A stretch of DNA of 6,215 nucleotides from Clostridiales bacterium (lineage in GTDB: Bacteria; Bacillota; Clostridia; Lachnospirales; Lachnospiraceae), in contig JAHZHG010000175.1 of the NCBI GenBank assembly GCA_019420425.1, forward strand, positions 1-6,215, read 5' to 3'. Position 1 is the first letter of the stretch, and every line of letters starts with the position of its first letter. The translations under genes and the position numbers were made by a program. This document shows positions 5,210-6,215 of this stretch, piece by piece. The notes under the pieces are model-generated. The model worked only from the letters and a program-made list of their open reading frames with translations, ran no database searches and had not been told where the DNA came from.

Positions 5210-6215
5210 ATGCCTGTATTCGATTTTCGCGACACCCCCGATACGAAAAATCCTGCTCAATGCACCTATACCGTCTTCCGATCCAACGAGCCTGCTGCCT
5301 CGCCCGAAAAGCCGATTCTCGTCCTGGACAACCAAACACGCAGCTGGAAGCACCATTCCTGCGGCGTTTTTACCAATCCCAGCCAGAGAACCGCCTTTGA
5401 ATTTGCCGAGGAGGACGGAACGGTCAGTGCCGACATCCTGCGCATAGACGCCCGGTTTGTCAGCCTCCTCCGCTGGCTTGGGATAAATCACATTCATGTG
5501 CGCCTGTCCGGTGAAAATCAGGCGGACGGCTACGCTGTCTACAAAATCCGCGAAATTGCCTTTGGCGGCGGAACCAAGCTTTCTGCCGAGGACGGCTTTC
5601 TTCAATATATGATTGAGCGGCTCCTGGCCAGCAATGCCCCCGAGGAGGCGCAGGAGGAAGAGGAAGAAGAGCCCGGCGACGACATGAAGCTTACCAGCCT
5701 GCAGAGCATTACGGATTTTATGACCTGTGCCGGCCGGACTCTGCCCGACAATATCCGCCTCTGGGCCCAGAGGAATCTTGCGGTTGCCCGCTCCCATGAG
5801 GTTACCCCGGAGGAAAGACGCCATGCCCAGCGCGCCCTCTCTATTATGATGAACATTCGGTGGAAAAATAATTATTTTGAAGCCATCGATCCCCAGGAGG
5901 CCCGCCGCATCCTGGATGAAGAGCTTTACGGTATGGAACGGGTGAAACAGCGGATTATGGAAACGGTAATCCAAATCAACCGCACCCACACCCTCCCTGC
6001 ATACGGCCTTCTGCTGGTCGGCCCCGCGGGCACCGGAAAATCCCAGATTGCCTATGCCGTCGCCCGCATCCTGAAGCTTCCGTGGACCACCCTGGACATG
6101 AGCTCCATCAACGATCCGGAGCAGCTGACCGGCAGCTCCCGCATCTATTCAAACGCCAAGCCCGGGATTATTATGGAGGCCTTCTCCATGGCAGGAGAGT
6201 CCAACCTCGTCTTTA
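5210..6215 (+). CDS. Lon-like AAA+ ATPase (partial, C-terminus missing)
   Basis: The first 335 residues of a cytoplasmic AAA+ ATPase related to Lon. ATG 5210 has AAAGGAG 8 nt upstream. The N-terminal region (about 1-225) does not look like the Lon substrate-binding domain and I do not recognise it; it includes a glutamate run (E145-E154) followed by GDD, probably a flexible linker, then a helical segment (about 160-225). The AAA+ module begins near 226 with EAIDPQEARRILDEELYGMERVK, matching Lon's 'LD..HYG...VK' lead-in. Walker A is GPAGTGKS (271-278, K277), with Ser where Lon normally has Thr. Then comes the Lon-type pattern G308..R311.Y313..A316.P318-G319. Walker B, sensors and any Ser-Lys protease domain lie beyond the edge, so it cannot be told whether this is a protease or an ATPase only. 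Walker A at 271 against about 356 in E. coli Lon also marks it as a divergent member. It is transcribed away from the two-component operon and is probably unrelated to it. Confidence 0.88.
   Translation, partial: MPVFDFRDTPDTKNPAQCTYTVFRSNEPAASPEKPILVLDNQTRSWKHHSCGVFTNPSQRTAFEFAEEDGTVSADILRIDARFVSLLRWLGINHIHVRLSGENQADGYAVYKIREIAFGGGTKLSAEDGFLQYMIERLLASNAPEEAQEEEEEEPGDDMKLTSLQSITDFMTCAGRTLPDNIRLWAQRNLAVARSHEVTPEERRHAQRALSIMMNIRWKNNYFEAIDPQEARRILDEELYGMERVKQRIMETVIQINRTHTLPAYGLLLVGPAGTGKSQIAYAVARILKLPWTTLDMSSINDPEQLTGSSRIYSNAKPGIIMEAFSMAGESNLVF

Noticed and set aside
5130..5339. Minus-strand open frame of 69 codons crossing the start of the Lon-like gene
   Set aside because: It overlaps the ribosome binding site and coding start of a better-supported gene and has no credible translation signal.
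5159..5989. Minus-strand open frame of 276 codons opposite the Lon-like gene
   Set aside because: The plus strand has a clear ribosome binding site and Lon motifs in frame; the minus frame shows no recognisable family and extends through the leader of the Lon-like gene.

Overview
The window looks like chromosomal DNA of a low-to-moderate-GC Firmicute, most likely a gut-type clostridium (Lachnospiraceae-like). The evidence is the gene families and their order, the strong AAGGAGG-type ribosome binding sites, the sigma-A-like promoters, and a local GC content near 50%. This is a judgement from sequence character; no taxonomic search was run.

Minus strand, 4669 down to 1: a four-gene antimicrobial-peptide-type sensing and transport module. 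It starts with an OmpR/PhoB-family response regulator (4669-3983) that overlaps a small two-helix sensor histidine kinase (from about 3996 to 3007). A gap of about 100 bp follows, holding a candidate regulator-binding palindrome (2974-2987) and a weak promoter. Next come an ABC ATPase of the MacB/LolD type (2904-2215) and, joined to it by an ATGA stop/start overlap, a large FtsX-type permease. The permease starts at 2218, reads open for 739 codons and runs off the left edge. By analogy with Bce-type modules, the kinase would sense transporter activity or a compound at the membrane, the regulator would activate the ATPase/permease promoter, and the transporter would remove or detoxify the compound. 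The substrate cannot be told from the sequence.

Middle, 4670-5209: about 540 bp with no convincing protein gene but dense signals. These are the promoter and leader of the regulator/kinase operon (minus), a strong plus-strand promoter (4888-4916), a 14-bp perfect hairpin terminator usable in both directions (4959-5003), and an extended -10 promoter on the minus strand (5063-5071). The last two promoters face each other across the terminator and predict a pair of short overlapping convergent RNAs. The layout resembles a type I toxin-antitoxin locus of the holin-like toxin kind, but with no recognisable toxin ORF left.

Right edge, 5210-6215, plus strand: the first 335 codons of a Lon-like AAA+ ATPase. 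It has an unfamiliar N-terminal region of about 225 residues, a glutamate-rich linker, a Walker A motif and the Lon-type 'G..R.Y..A.PG' stretch. The rest, including any protease domain, lies outside the window.
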